Below are positions 52,300-60,034 of a DNA stretch of 64,000 nt, piece by piece (within the stretch, counting starts at the first letter, position 1; every line of letters begins with the position of its first letter). This DNA is from a virus, in the IMG/VR virus record IMGVR_UViG_3300009093_000034, positions 94,632 through 158,631 of that record. One strand, written 5' to 3'. The notes beneath the pieces were generated by a model, which was given only the letters and a program-made list of their open reading frames with translations, had not been told where the DNA came from and made no database searches. The translations under genes and the position numbers were made by a program.

Positions 52300-53295
52300 A
52301 TGCAAGATACTAGAGGCAACAAGAATCCTCTCGTAGGCTGGATCACACTAGGAGTAATTGCTCTCCTTGCTGTAACAGTCGTGTTTTCTTCTTTCTCTGT
52401 GATTGGTTCTACCGATCGTGGTGTAAAGATCCGATTGGGTGCTATTCAAACTGACCAAGGAGTTCTTCCTTCAGGTCTCGTCTGGAAGATCCCTTTCATC
52501 GAAGACGTAAGAACGATTTCGATGTTGCCTCAAGAGATCGATGTCTCGATCAAGGTCGATGATGATGGTGCAATCACTAAGGATAACCAGACCATCGGCA
52601 TGGGATTGACAGTGTTCTATACTTACAAGCCTGAAGGGGTCGTTCAGATCCTGAAAGATTTGTCAGTAGAAAAAGTTGCCAGCTTGGTACAGTCAGGTAT
52701 GGTTCAGGACGTTAAGCAGGTTCATGGTGGGTACTCGATCTACGATATCGCCCAGAACCAAGCAAAGCTCCAACAGGAATCCATGGCTTCACTTAAGCAG
52801 ACGATGTCCGCCTACCCTATCAACGTGACTGAGCTTCGTATCAAGAACTACGATTGGGGAAAAGAGTTTGACGAGCAGATCAAGACTACGATGTCTAAGG
52901 CCCAACAGGTTCTTCAGGCAAAGCAAGACTTGGATCGAAGAACTATCGAACTCCAGAAAGACGTTGCTGAATCAAGTGCTAAGAAGCAACAAACTGTGTT
53001 GGACGCAGAAGCTGCTGCTCAACAGGTTACCATCGCTGCTACTGCAGAGAAGGACGCCGCAAGAGCTAGAGCTGAAGCTAAGACCATTGAGGGTGAGGCC
53101 ATACGAAAGTACAACGCCTCTATCGCCCAGAACCTTGATGTTCAACTTGCTTTGAAGAAGTTGGATATCGAAGCGACCAAAGCTGCTAGATGGGACGGAC
53201 ATAACGTTCCTACGAACAACTACGGTCCAATTCCTGTCCAAACCAACGCTGGCCTTGCTGGTGTGAAAGTGGACGACGTTTCGAGTCAGAAGTAA
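52300..53295 (+). CDS. SPFH/prohibitin-like membrane protein
   Basis: 331 residues with a strong AGGAGG site. One N-terminal transmembrane helix (about 13-35), an SPFH domain (about 30-200; GVKIRLGAIQ, GLVWKIPFIEDV, IDVSIKVDDD) and an Ala/Gln/Glu-rich coiled coil (about 205-275). SPFH proteins form membrane-bound oligomeric cages; bacterial HflK/C regulate FtsH protease and several jumbo phages carry homologues. It probably scaffolds the host membrane or blocks its proteases. Confidence 0.88.
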   Translation: MQDTRGNKNPLVGWITLGVIALLAVTVVFSSFSVIGSTDRGVKIRLGAIQTDQGVLPSGLVWKIPFIEDVRTISMLPQEIDVSIKVDDDGAITKDNQTIGMGLTVFYTYKPEGVVQILKDLSVEKVASLVQSGMVQDVKQVHGGYSIYDIAQNQAKLQQESMASLKQTMSAYPINVTELRIKNYDWGKEFDEQIKTTMSKAQQVLQAKQDLDRRTIELQKDVAESSAKKQQTVLDAEAAAQQVTIAATAEKDAARARAEAKTIEGEAIRKYNASIAQNLDVQLALKKLDIEATKAARWDGHNVPTNNYGPIPVQTNAGLAGVKVDDVSSQK

Positions 53296-53300
53296 GAGTT

Positions 53301-53325
53301 TGGGGGGCTTCGGCCCCCAAATTCA
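53301..53325 (+). terminator. strong hairpin after the SPFH gene
   Basis: TTTGGGGGGC-TTCG-GCCCCCAAA six bases after the stop. No long T tract follows, so it may be a processing or stability hairpin instead of a full terminator. Confidence 0.65.
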
Positions 53326-53335
53326 AATTCAACAT

Positions 53336-53498
53336 GGAGTCCGAACCCCAACAAATCAGAGCAAGGGTGAAGGATCGTTGACCTTATCGTGGAACGTAAC
53401 GGTGAACAGGGCTTCCCAGGCTGGCCAGTAATGGGAATACAACTAACGTAACTAAGTAAGCGCACGAGGCGTGTGGGTGCAACTCCCACTGGACTCCC
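53336..53498 (+). tRNA. tRNA-like interrupted by a long insertion
   Basis: Acceptor GGAGTCC/GGACTCC is perfect and the T-arm GTGGG-TGCAACT-CCCAC is canonical, but 163 bases separate the ends. The interior has GGG-CTT-CCC and other stems and no assignable anticodon. Confidence 0.5.
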
Positions 53499-53526
53499 TT
53501 TTATACTAAAATGTAGTAGGTAATTC

Positions 53527-53994
53527 ATGGATCATCCTTACGGCTTCTATATCACAGAAGAAAATGAGATATTAAGCTTTGATGAGGAAGACTACAAGTT
53601 TCCCATCTCCAGAGTAGACAAAATGTCTCACCCTGGAAGAATCTATACAGGAGAGAACATGCACAGTGCTGTTTATTGCCCTTCGTGTAATCGAAGGCAC
53701 ACCAAGGCCGATGCTCGTCGAGCCCGCGGAACGATTTTTGTTCCTTGCTCTTGCGGAAGTCACTTCGACTTCTACAATCAGAACCTGATCAACACGGTGC
53801 TTGCCGTCGAGTTGATGCAGCTGGCTATGGACACGAGTCCTTTCACGGATTTCTCGACTCCTAGCTTCGACCCCAGTCCCAGCTACGATTCTTCGCCGAG
53901 CTATGACTCGTCACCGAGTTTCGATAGCTCTCCCAGCTTTGATTCGAGTCCTTCGTTCGACTCGAGTTCGAGCTTCGATTCCAGTTCTTTTTGA
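53527..53994 (+). CDS. zinc protein with Ser/Asp/Phe tandem repeats
   Basis: 155 residues. N-terminal beta region, then a zinc-type set YCPSCNRRH...VPCSCGSHF (about 50-80), a short hydrophobic helix, and a C-terminal tail of about 45 residues built from repeats of S-P-S-(F/Y)-D-S. The tail is low in complexity and resembles sticker-spacer sequences in condensate-forming proteins (inference). Its codons use many AGC/TCG/AGT Ser variants, so the DNA repeat is degenerate and kept by selection on protein. Confidence 0.7.
   Translation: MDHPYGFYITEENEILSFDEEDYKFPISRVDKMSHPGRIYTGENMHSAVYCPSCNRRHTKADARRARGTIFVPCSCGSHFDFYNQNLINTVLAVELMQLAMDTSPFTDFSTPSFDPSPSYDSSPSYDSSPSFDSSPSFDSSPSFDSSSSFDSSSF
53855..53992 (+). 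repeat. protein-level tandem repeat S-P-S-(F/Y)-D-S
   Basis: About seven repeats of a six-residue unit encoded with varied codons at the 3' end of the gene above. Confidence 0.75.
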
Positions 53995-53999
53995 TCAAT

Positions 54000-54249
54000 A
54001 AGACTTAGTTCGCCCTGTCGCTGGAGCCTGCAGGTCAGTGCCTCCAGAGGAAGTTCGCGGCGCCAAAACCTACCGTGGGAGACCTAATCCGTCGTTATCA
54101 CCACGTAAGGCGCAACCTAAACAGCTTGAGGGTGTCGGTTTCCCTTTGAGAGCGGGTTAGGGCAGCCAGAGAAGGCCATGGACACGAAAGTGTCTGTGAG
54201 ATAAATGACGATGGGTAGAAACAGAACCGCGGCTATGAGACTAAGTCTT
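54000..54249 (+). ncRNA. rnpB: RNase P RNA
   Basis: About 250 bases closed by P1 AAGACTTAGT/ACTAAGTCTT. P3 hairpin CTGGAG/CTCCAG is followed by the core CR-I tract AGAGGAAGTTCGCGGC; near the 3' end GAGATAAATGAC and then ACAGAACCGCGGCTATGAG match the bacterial CR-V consensus (AGATGAATGAC, ACAGAACCCGGCTTAT). The P4 strands covary (CGCGG with CCGCG). A GACAC-GAAA-GTGTC tetraloop hairpin lies between. It is the ribozyme that cuts tRNA 5' leaders. It is shorter than E. coli M1 RNA (377) but has the catalytic core. It would need host RNase P protein or work alone. Confidence 0.9.
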
Positions 54250-54267
54250 TCTTTTAAGGAAAAGAAA

Positions 54268-54597
54268 ATGAAATTGTTTGCTATCTTAGCTTTTGCTTTG
54301 GCATTGGTGTCGTGCTCTCCTGACAATGATCTGTCTCACGCCACGTATCCTGTTCGAGTTCTTTCAGTGTTCACTAACACCACAGAAGAAGTCGGATTCA
54401 ACGGTACCAAGTTTACCAAAACAAACGGTTTTTCTACAGTGATCTATGTGGATGCCACTGGACGATCTTTCACTATCCAGGACTTTGGCATCCCTCAAGT
54501 GACCCCTGGTCAGCAGATCGAACTTCCTAAGGCCGAAAATCAACTTGGCCCAGAACTTCCTCCCCCTGCCAGTCCTGTTCCTACGAGTCAACCATGA
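54268..54597 (+). CDS. lipoprotein
   Basis: 109 residues from the ATG at 54268, with AAGGAAAAG just downstream of the RNase P RNA. Signal peptide with lipobox ALVSC (Cys at about 16). The mature part is Thr/Gly-rich strands with a Pro-rich tail (ELPPPASPVPTSQP). Exported and lipid-anchored; role unknown. Confidence 0.75.
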   Translation: MKLFAILAFALALVSCSPDNDLSHATYPVRVLSVFTNTTEEVGFNGTKFTKTNGFSTVIYVDATGRSFTIQDFGIPQVTPGQQIELPKAENQLGPELPPPASPVPTSQP

Positions 54598-54938
54598 CTC
54601 CAAGGAGAAACTGCGTAGCCGTCATCCAGGTGATGATGGACATGATCCCAAAAGATCAAACTGAGTTTCTCAAGGCTCTTCAATGGAACCTTGAAGACGC
54701 AGCTTACAAACCTCCTGAAGAGACTCTTCAATGGGAACGAACTGCGTACACTCTTAGCAAGTACATACCAATCCCTGAACAAGATTGGGAGCTTCAGGTG
54801 GTGAGCATCTTTACCACTGAACCTGTCGAAGCTATCAAAGCTAAGGTAGCCGAGTTCTTGAAACTCCAACAACAAGGTTGGAAAGAACTCGAAGATGACA
54901 TCGGAGACAAAATTTCTGATGCAAAGTTACTATTGTAA
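54594..54938 (+). CDS. hypothetical helical protein
   Basis: 114 residues, ATGA overlap with the lipoprotein. Mostly helical with a C-terminal heptad region (about 78-112). No recognised motif. Confidence 0.65.
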   Translation: MTPRRNCVAVIQVMMDMIPKDQTEFLKALQWNLEDAAYKPPEETLQWERTAYTLSKYIPIPEQDWELQVVSIFTTEPVEAIKAKVAEFLKLQQQGWKELEDDIGDKISDAKLLL

Positions 54939-54947
54939 GGAAAGAAA

Positions 54948-55178
54948 ATGAAAGTTTTGGTAAGAAAAATTGACGATGAAGAAAACTGGACATCGTCTCT
55001 AAGCATTGAGATCAATGGAGAAGAGAAGTTCAGCGTTCACGATGGTGAACCTGAAGACAATAGTCTCGGACGAAACTTCTCCAGTTGTTATGGAATTCCT
55101 AGCCTTTTGAAAGCTGCTTATGAAGCAGGAAAGGCTGGAGAAGACTTTATCGTCGAAGAGACTAACGAAGAAGAGTAA
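54948..55178 (+). CDS. hypothetical small protein
   Basis: 76 residues, AAGGAAAGAAA leader. Acidic, with a strand pair (SSLSIEINGEEKFSV) and a C-terminal helix. Unrecognised. Confidence 0.65.
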   Translation: MKVLVRKIDDEENWTSSLSIEINGEEKFSVHDGEPEDNSLGRNFSSCYGIPSLLKAAYEAGKAGEDFIVEETNEEE

Positions 55179-55185
55179 CTAAATA

Positions 55186-55400
55186 AAGGTGTGGTGGAAG
55201 TCCGCTAGTAGATTGCTACTAGGCCCATGTGAATGGCCATTTGTATGGGATTGGGAAACAAAGACACAAGCTAGGTCGGGGCAAGACGGCCCATGTCAGA
55301 GGTTAAACTCTCTATCAACGGAGAGATCCTAGCTGCTACCTTGGTACGAGTATATCTTGGCGGGAAGTCATAGCGTTCAGGTTCGAGACCTGACACCTTT
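55186..55400 (+). tRNA. tRNA-like interrupted by a long insertion
   Basis: Acceptor AAGGTGT/ACACCTT and T-arm CAGG-TTCGAGA-CCTG are 215 bases apart. The insert folds as AGCTAGG/CCTAGCT around CTCTC-TATCAACG-GAGAG, and CTAGTAG-ATTG-CTACTAG occupies the anticodon position. Either an intron-bearing tRNA or a large RNA that uses tRNA ends. Confidence 0.5.
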
Positions 55401-55404
55401 TTAC

Positions 55405-55476
55405 GGGCGGTTCGTTCAACGGATAGGACAGAAGTTTCCTAAACTTCCAATGTGGGTTCGATTCCCGCACTGCTCA
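55405..55476 (+). tRNA. tRNA-Arg(CCT)
   Basis: Acceptor GGGCGGT/ACTGCTC, anticodon stem GAAGT/ACTTC with loop TTCCTAA, T-loop TTCGATT. Confidence 0.92.
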
Positions 55477-55510
55477 TTTCATTCAAAATTTTTCAAAACC
55501 TCCTTGATCG

Positions 55511-55519
55511 TGAGATATT
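55511..55519 (+). promoter_or_regulatory. TGAGATATT promoter-like motif
   Basis: 26 bases before the TTG start at 55546, with AAGGAGG between. Confidence 0.65.
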
Positions 55520-55545
55520 GTATATGTCACAAAGGAGGCCATAAT

Positions 55546-55740
55546 TTGGCTAGTGGAAAATCGTGCAGTGCCCAGAATCCTGAAGGAGTTCGTCGGACGG
55601 TCGGTGGTCACACCCTCGCCCCTCGGTCTCAGCGGAAGACCGAAACCATCGTTGACAAGGTCATGCGGTGGGATCCCTTCCACAAGGAAACTCGGCTGAT
55701 GCCCGTGGAGCGGAAGGTTAGCAAGGTCTTCATCGACTAA
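55546..55740 (+). CDS. small basic protein of foreign codon use
   Basis: 64 residues from a TTG that follows AAAGGAGG by eight bases. Rich in Arg/Lys/Pro. Codons are G/C-ending (CTC, CGG, ACC), unlike the AGA/CTT-rich neighbours, so recent transfer is likely. Function unknown. Confidence 0.6.
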   Translation: MASGKSCSAQNPEGVRRTVGGHTLAPRSQRKTETIVDKVMRWDPFHKETRLMPVERKVSKVFID

Positions 55741-55771
55741 GTTCCTTCTCTCAAGTTTTTCTTTCTCCCTA

Positions 55772-55815
55772 TTTCCCCTGGTCCTTCATAGTTGGACCAG
55801 GGGATTCCTTTTTTA
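55772..55815 (+). terminator. rho-independent terminator
   Basis: CCCCTGGTCC-TTCATAGTT-GGACCAGGGG followed by ATTCCTTTTTT. Confidence 0.92.
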
Positions 55816-55825
55816 AGAGACCATC

Positions 55826-56647
55826 ATGCAAGAACCTAAGATCACCTTTCTAGAAGTCGGGGAAGATATTCAAGTCATGCCCGAAGTACATTATAAATTC
55901 CTCTACAACGTAGAAGACCTTCGTAGATTCCATACCTTCATCACTCAAGATGGACTCAAGGCTGACGAGGTTCTCTTTGTCTCTTTGAGTGCTCGTAACA
56001 AGTACTTGACCGATGAAGAGCGTAAGGCTCTTGACCTTGGCCGAACTGAGATGTTCCGCCGAGAGTTGATCAAAGACACAGACTTCAAAGCTTACCTTAG
56101 AACCATTCTCTGTTATGATACTCCCATCCCTGGAAGCATCATCTCCAGAAGTGGAGCAGACCTTCCTGAGAAGTGTTTGGTGTTGTACGCCAACATCAAC
56201 CCACTCTCTGGAAAAAAAGCTCTTCAACTCTTCTTTGAAGATGTGACCAAGAGACTCTTCAACTTGGGAACTAACCAAGAAGAGCTTGGAAACTTGAAGA
56301 ACATGGACACGATCTTGAAGAACAGCTTTCAAAAGGCTAGAGCTTCTAAGAACGTGATTGATATCGACTTTGACGTTCCTGAAGAAGGAACCGACTTGGT
56401 TCTTACCTTCTTGGATCACATCAAAGAAAAAGGTGTTGAGTACATGGTCATCAAGACCAAAGGTGGCTACCACGTCATGCTTCGTCGAGAGACTCTGAAG
56501 TTCAACTACCCTGCTTTGCTTGGTCCTTTGAACGAACAGGCCAAGGCTCGTTTTGGCCACGCTGAAGTCATCATCAACGAGAACGCCATGGTTCCGATCC
56601 CTGGAACTCAACAAGCTGGTGAGATCGTCAGGATCGTCGATCTCTAA
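55826..56647 (+). CDS. hypothetical protein, possibly primase-like
   Basis: 273 residues. The C-terminal half has IDIDFDVP (about 172-179) and KTKGGYHVMLRRE (about 211-223). A D-x-D pair followed by a G-G-x-H strand resembles the catalytic core of archaeo-eukaryotic primase folds. The N-terminal half is helical and unrecognised. The match is motif-level only. Confidence 0.55.
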   Translation: MQEPKITFLEVGEDIQVMPEVHYKFLYNVEDLRRFHTFITQDGLKADEVLFVSLSARNKYLTDEERKALDLGRTEMFRRELIKDTDFKAYLRTILCYDTPIPGSIISRSGADLPEKCLVLYANINPLSGKKALQLFFEDVTKRLFNLGTNQEELGNLKNMDTILKNSFQKARASKNVIDIDFDVPEEGTDLVLTFLDHIKEKGVEYMVIKTKGGYHVMLRRETLKFNYPALLGPLNEQAKARFGHAEVIINENAMVPIPGTQQAGEIVRIVDL

Positions 56648-56652
56648 CCCTC

Positions 56653-56659
56653 ACTAAAT
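56653..56659 (+). promoter_or_regulatory. ACTAAAT leaderless promoter
   Basis: ACTAAAT, four bases (TATC), then the ATG at 56664. Confidence 0.55.
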
Positions 56660-56663
56660 TATC

Positions 56664-57380
56664 ATGAAGAAATCTCAGAAAGACGAGAGAGATAAGTACC
56701 TTCTCTCACGAGATAAGCATCTCCGTGACCTTTACGAGAGATCGCGTCAGACTACCAAGATCATTCCTCTCGATCCTCCTGTCAGAAACGGCTGGAAGAA
56801 GAACCTCGTTCTTAGGGAGGACATCTCCAAGTCTCCCTACGCTGCTATCGTAGGACCCTTGATTCAGTATGTCCAGCAAACCTGGCCTTGCGATGCTCAT
56901 GGTAAAGTTTGGTGGACTAAAAGAGTCAAGGATCCTTCTACCCGAAAGTGGAAAGATGAGATCGAAGAGATCGTCTGCAAACCTAAGTACATTGAACTCA
57001 GAGATTGGCCTGAGATTGAGAAGAAGTTGACCTTGAAACAGAAAGGTTACTTCTCCAAAGAGTTTGTCAAGATGACCTCTTGGTATGGTGATTACTTCAA
57101 AGAGGTGATGGCTTTCAACACTCCTTGGATGATGGTTGAGAAGGTCTCTCCTAACTACGAGTACTTCAGATATGAGAGAGACGAAGAGTTGGAGAGGAAG
57201 ATCGAGGTTCTTGAGAGAGAACTTCGTTGGAACTATACTAACTCTATGAGACTCGATCACCTTGTTGGCCGTCGTCGTAGAAGAGATCACAGAGAGTGGA
57301 ATGCTTTTGGCAGAATTACCGTCGAGAAAGACGACAAGTTGATCTTGACTCTTGATCTTGAAGATTTTCTAGCTTCCTAA
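56664..57380 (+). CDS. hypothetical basic protein
   Basis: 238 residues, leaderless start. Very rich in Lys/Arg/Trp/Tyr with a central Trp cluster and GRRRRRDHREW near residue 210, then a C-terminal strand (DDKLILTLDLEDF). Nucleic-acid binding is plausible. No family recognised. Confidence 0.65.
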   Translation: MKKSQKDERDKYLLSRDKHLRDLYERSRQTTKIIPLDPPVRNGWKKNLVLREDISKSPYAAIVGPLIQYVQQTWPCDAHGKVWWTKRVKDPSTRKWKDEIEEIVCKPKYIELRDWPEIEKKLTLKQKGYFSKEFVKMTSWYGDYFKEVMAFNTPWMMVEKVSPNYEYFRYERDEELERKIEVLERELRWNYTNSMRLDHLVGRRRRRDHREWNAFGRITVEKDDKLILTLDLEDFLAS

Positions 57381-57420
57381 ACATCTTTGCTTTATACTTA
57401 TCTCTGAAGGAGACTATTAA

Positions 57421-57567
57421 ATGTCTGAAGATACTGCAACGACTAATCTTACTTGGGATGAAATTCTCCCAGAGTTTGATCCTCACTACATGTTGAACGT
57501 CTTGAATGAGATGAGAGCTGAGCGCGGACTCGGCCCTGTCATTCAGATGAAGAACTTGATCAACTAA
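57421..57567 (+). CDS. small acidic protein
   Basis: 48 residues with GAAGGAGAC upstream. Helical and acidic (WDEILPEFDPHYMLNVLNEM). Precedes the tRNA-like element and the Ro60 gene. Confidence 0.6.
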   Translation: MSEDTATTNLTWDEILPEFDPHYMLNVLNEMRAERGLGPVIQMKNLIN

Positions 57568-57585
57568 CAATCCACCACTTTGGTA

Positions 57586-57634
57586 AGGCGTCTTCTGGAC
57601 TGATTGGAAACGGGTTCGATTCCCGTTGCGCCTA
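57586..57634 (+). ncRNA. 49-base T-arm mini-helix RNA upstream of Ro60
   Basis: Acceptor-like AGGCGT/GCGCCT stacked on a perfect T-arm ACGGG-TTCGATT-CCCGT, with only 16 bases where D and anticodon arms should be. It lies 56 bases before the Ro60 gene. Bacterial rsr genes are often next to YrlA RNA, which carries a tRNA-like module, so this may be part of a phage Y RNA. Confidence 0.5.
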
Positions 57635-57689
57635 AAAACTTTCCCTCACTCGTACGAGATGAGGCGACCTCAATTTAAGGAGGTTGTCT

Positions 57690-59258
57690 ATGTCTAGAAT
57701 GGCAAACAACCCCAAGGCTGCTACTGCAGCTAAGACCATGAGGAACATTCCTCAGGCAGATACTTTCAACAAGGCAGGAGGACGAGCATATTCCAAGTCG
57801 GCTAAGGTCGAGCTTGCGGATCTCTTGTTCTCAAACTTCTTGTCCGGAGACACTTACCGAAAGGAAAGTGAAGTCTCCAAGAGGATCGAGGAGCTTGCTT
57901 CTCAGATCGAAGACAAGGAGTTCTTGGCCAAGGCCGCTCTTTACACTCGTAATGAGCTTGGCATGAGGACCATGAGCCATCTGTTGGCAGGTGAGATCGC
58001 TTCCAAGAACTACGCTTCTGGCTCCGGCTGGGGACGTACCTTCTTCGATGCAATCGTCTACCGTGTCGACGACATGGCTGAGATCCTTGGTTACTTCCTC
58101 GGAAAGGACCACAAAGCAATCCCTAACTCCCTAAAGTCTGGCTTCTCGTAAGCCTTCGATCGTTTCGACGCCTACCAGTTGGCCAAGTATCGTGGTGACA
58201 GCAACGCTGTAAAGCTTGTTGACATTGTTCGACTTGTCCACCCGAAGGGAAACGAAAAGAACAAGACTGCTCTTGAGCAACTTGTTAAGGGAACCCTAAG
58301 AAACACCAAGACTTGGGAGGCTAAGGTCTCCGCAGCAGGTCAGAAGGCAACTTCCAAGGAAGCTGTCGCTGCTACCGCTGAGGCTTGGGAAGACCTTCTT
58401 AAGGAGAACAAGCTTGGTTACCTTGCTTTGATTCGTAACTTGACGAACATCGCCAACTCTGTTGATGATGCTACGTTTGAGACGGCTCTGGCTCAGGTGA
58501 TCGATGAGAAGTCTGTAAAGACCTCTCTAGTTCTTCCTTTCCAACTCTACATCGCTGCAAAGCAAGTAGAGAACGAGGGAAGGATCAAGAATCACAGCAG
58601 AATGTCAAAGGTGATCGACGCGCTGACCGCAGCCATCGACGTTTCTTTGTCCAACGTTCCTAAGCTCGAGGGCAAGACTCTCGTTGCAGTGGACATCTCT
58701 GGATCAATGGACTCTCGTCTATCAGCCATGGGTCAAGCTCGTGTTGTTGACGTAGCAACTCTCTTCGGTGTTGTCTTGGCTAAGGCTAACGATGCTGATT
58801 TGGTTCGCTTCAACACCAGTGCTTCCTACTCTGTTGTTCCTAAGTCTAGGTCTACTCTTGACTCTGTCAAGAGCTTGGCACAGACCGGTGGTGGTACTGC
58901 CTTCGAGTCCATCATGTACTTGATCAACCAGTCACAGACTGTCTACGATAGGATCTTGGTTCTATCTGACATGCAGTCTTGGTCAGGAAAGACCGGAGGA
59001 GACTTCGCTCGCCTTGTCCAAGAGTACAGAAACAACAAGAAGCGTCCTAACATGACCTTCCTTTCGTGGGACCTCCACGGAGGAACCTCTCACCAGGTTC
59101 CTGAGTCTGATCCTCGTTCCATCGTCCTAGGAGGATGGAGTGACAAGATCTTCGACATCTTGGCAGAGACCGAGACCGATCGAAACGCTCTAGTGAAGAC
59201 CATCGAAGAGTACGAGATCAAGGTTCCTACCAAGGAACGAGCTCGTAAGACTGCGTAA
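57690..59258 (+). CDS. rsr: Ro60/TROVE-domain protein (Rsr-like) with in-frame TAA
   Basis: Start ATG at 57690 with AAGGAGG. Codon 154 is TAA (58149-58151), but the same frame continues to 59258, giving 522 codons, the usual Ro60 length. Before the stop: TROVE HEAT-like repeats (AALYTRNELGMRTMSHLL). After it: DAYQLAKYRGDSNAVKLVD continues the TROVE domain, then a vWA domain with MIDAS DISGSMDSR (about residue 335). Ro60 is a ring that binds Y RNA and misfolded RNA and feeds exoribonucleases. The stop may be a mutation, readthrough, or a sequencing error; a TTG at 58179 could re-initiate. Confidence 0.88.
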
Positions 59259-59268
59259 GTAGAATAAG

Positions 59269-59300
59269 AAAGGAGGGAAGAGATTCCCTCCTTCTTTTTA
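59269..59300 (+). terminator. rho-independent terminator
   Basis: AAGGAGGGAA-GAGA-TTCCCTCCTT followed by CTTTTTAT after the Ro60 gene. Confidence 0.92.
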
Positions 59301-59312
59301 TGGAGGCCAAAA

Positions 59313-59498
59313 ATGCCAGAGGTTTTGTTTTCTTTTGAGATAAAAGAAAATGGGAGCATTATCTGTATCACAGGAGAATCCTGTGAGAAGATATCAGACT
59401 ACGAGTTTCTTATCGATGGTAAGAACAAGATCTCTTTTGGAAGAGAAGTCCATCAACTTCGTTCTTTCTTAGTAGAGGATCATCAAGATGAAAAGTGA
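59313..59498 (+). CDS. hypothetical small protein
   Basis: 61 residues, GGAGG site inside the terminator tail. Beta-rich (VLFSFEIKENGSIICITG). Overlaps the next gene. Unrecognised. Confidence 0.6.
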   Translation: MPEVLFSFEIKENGSIICITGESCEKISDYEFLIDGKNKISFGREVHQLRSFLVEDHQDEK

Positions 59499-59727
59499 TG
59501 ATGACTTGATCAATCCTGATCTACTTGCTCCGTATCAGTGTAAAGATCAAAACACTGCTAATCAACTTCAGTATCAAGGTATAGGGTTCAATGATGACCA
59601 TATCTCGGTCAAACCCTCTATCGTAGAGCTCACCATAGGAGCTTCAACCTTGAGGATCCCGATGTACTTATTTGAAAGGTTCGCACGTTGGTACTTAGAA
59701 CCTCAAGAACGTAAGAAGGAGTGGTAA
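59488..59727 (+). CDS. hypothetical small protein
   Basis: 79 residues overlapping its neighbour by 11 bases. Central strands (VELTIGASTLRIPMYLF) and an amphipathic C-terminal helix. Unrecognised. Confidence 0.6.
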   Translation: MKSDDDLINPDLLAPYQCKDQNTANQLQYQGIGFNDDHISVKPSIVELTIGASTLRIPMYLFERFARWYLEPQERKKEW

Positions 59728-59728
59728 G

Positions 59729-60034
59729 ATGGACATGCCCATTGATTCTGAGTTGATCTTGAAGAACGCACTTTCTGAAGTCATCAGGAAGGACGATTAC
59801 ATCTCTAGTATCGTAGACTGTTGTCTCACAATGGCTAGTCAAACTCCTGTTGAAGGTCTTGAGTTCTTCAAGGGAAAAGACTCTAGAGACATCGCTTGGG
59901 AGGCCATGCAATCTCCTTCTGTCAAAAACATGTTGATGTCTTTGATCAATGACGTTGCTAGAGTGGTTATTGAAACCGCAGAGTCAGACGATGCAGCTGA
60001 AGAAGCTGTAGATTCTATCCGAGATTGGGATTAA
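59729..60034 (+). CDS. hypothetical helical protein
   Basis: 101 residues, one base after the previous stop (AAGGAGTGG site). All-helical and acidic at the C-terminus. Directly upstream of the ADP-ribosyltransferase. No known motif. Confidence 0.6.
   Translation: MDMPIDSELILKNALSEVIRKDDYISSIVDCCLTMASQTPVEGLEFFKGKDSRDIAWEAMQSPSVKNMLMSLINDVARVVIETAESDDAAEEAVDSIRDWD

Noticed and set aside
57690-59258. Alternative genetic code with TAA as sense codon
   Set aside because: Dozens of genes in the window end in TAA at conserved positions, so general TAA recoding is ruled out.
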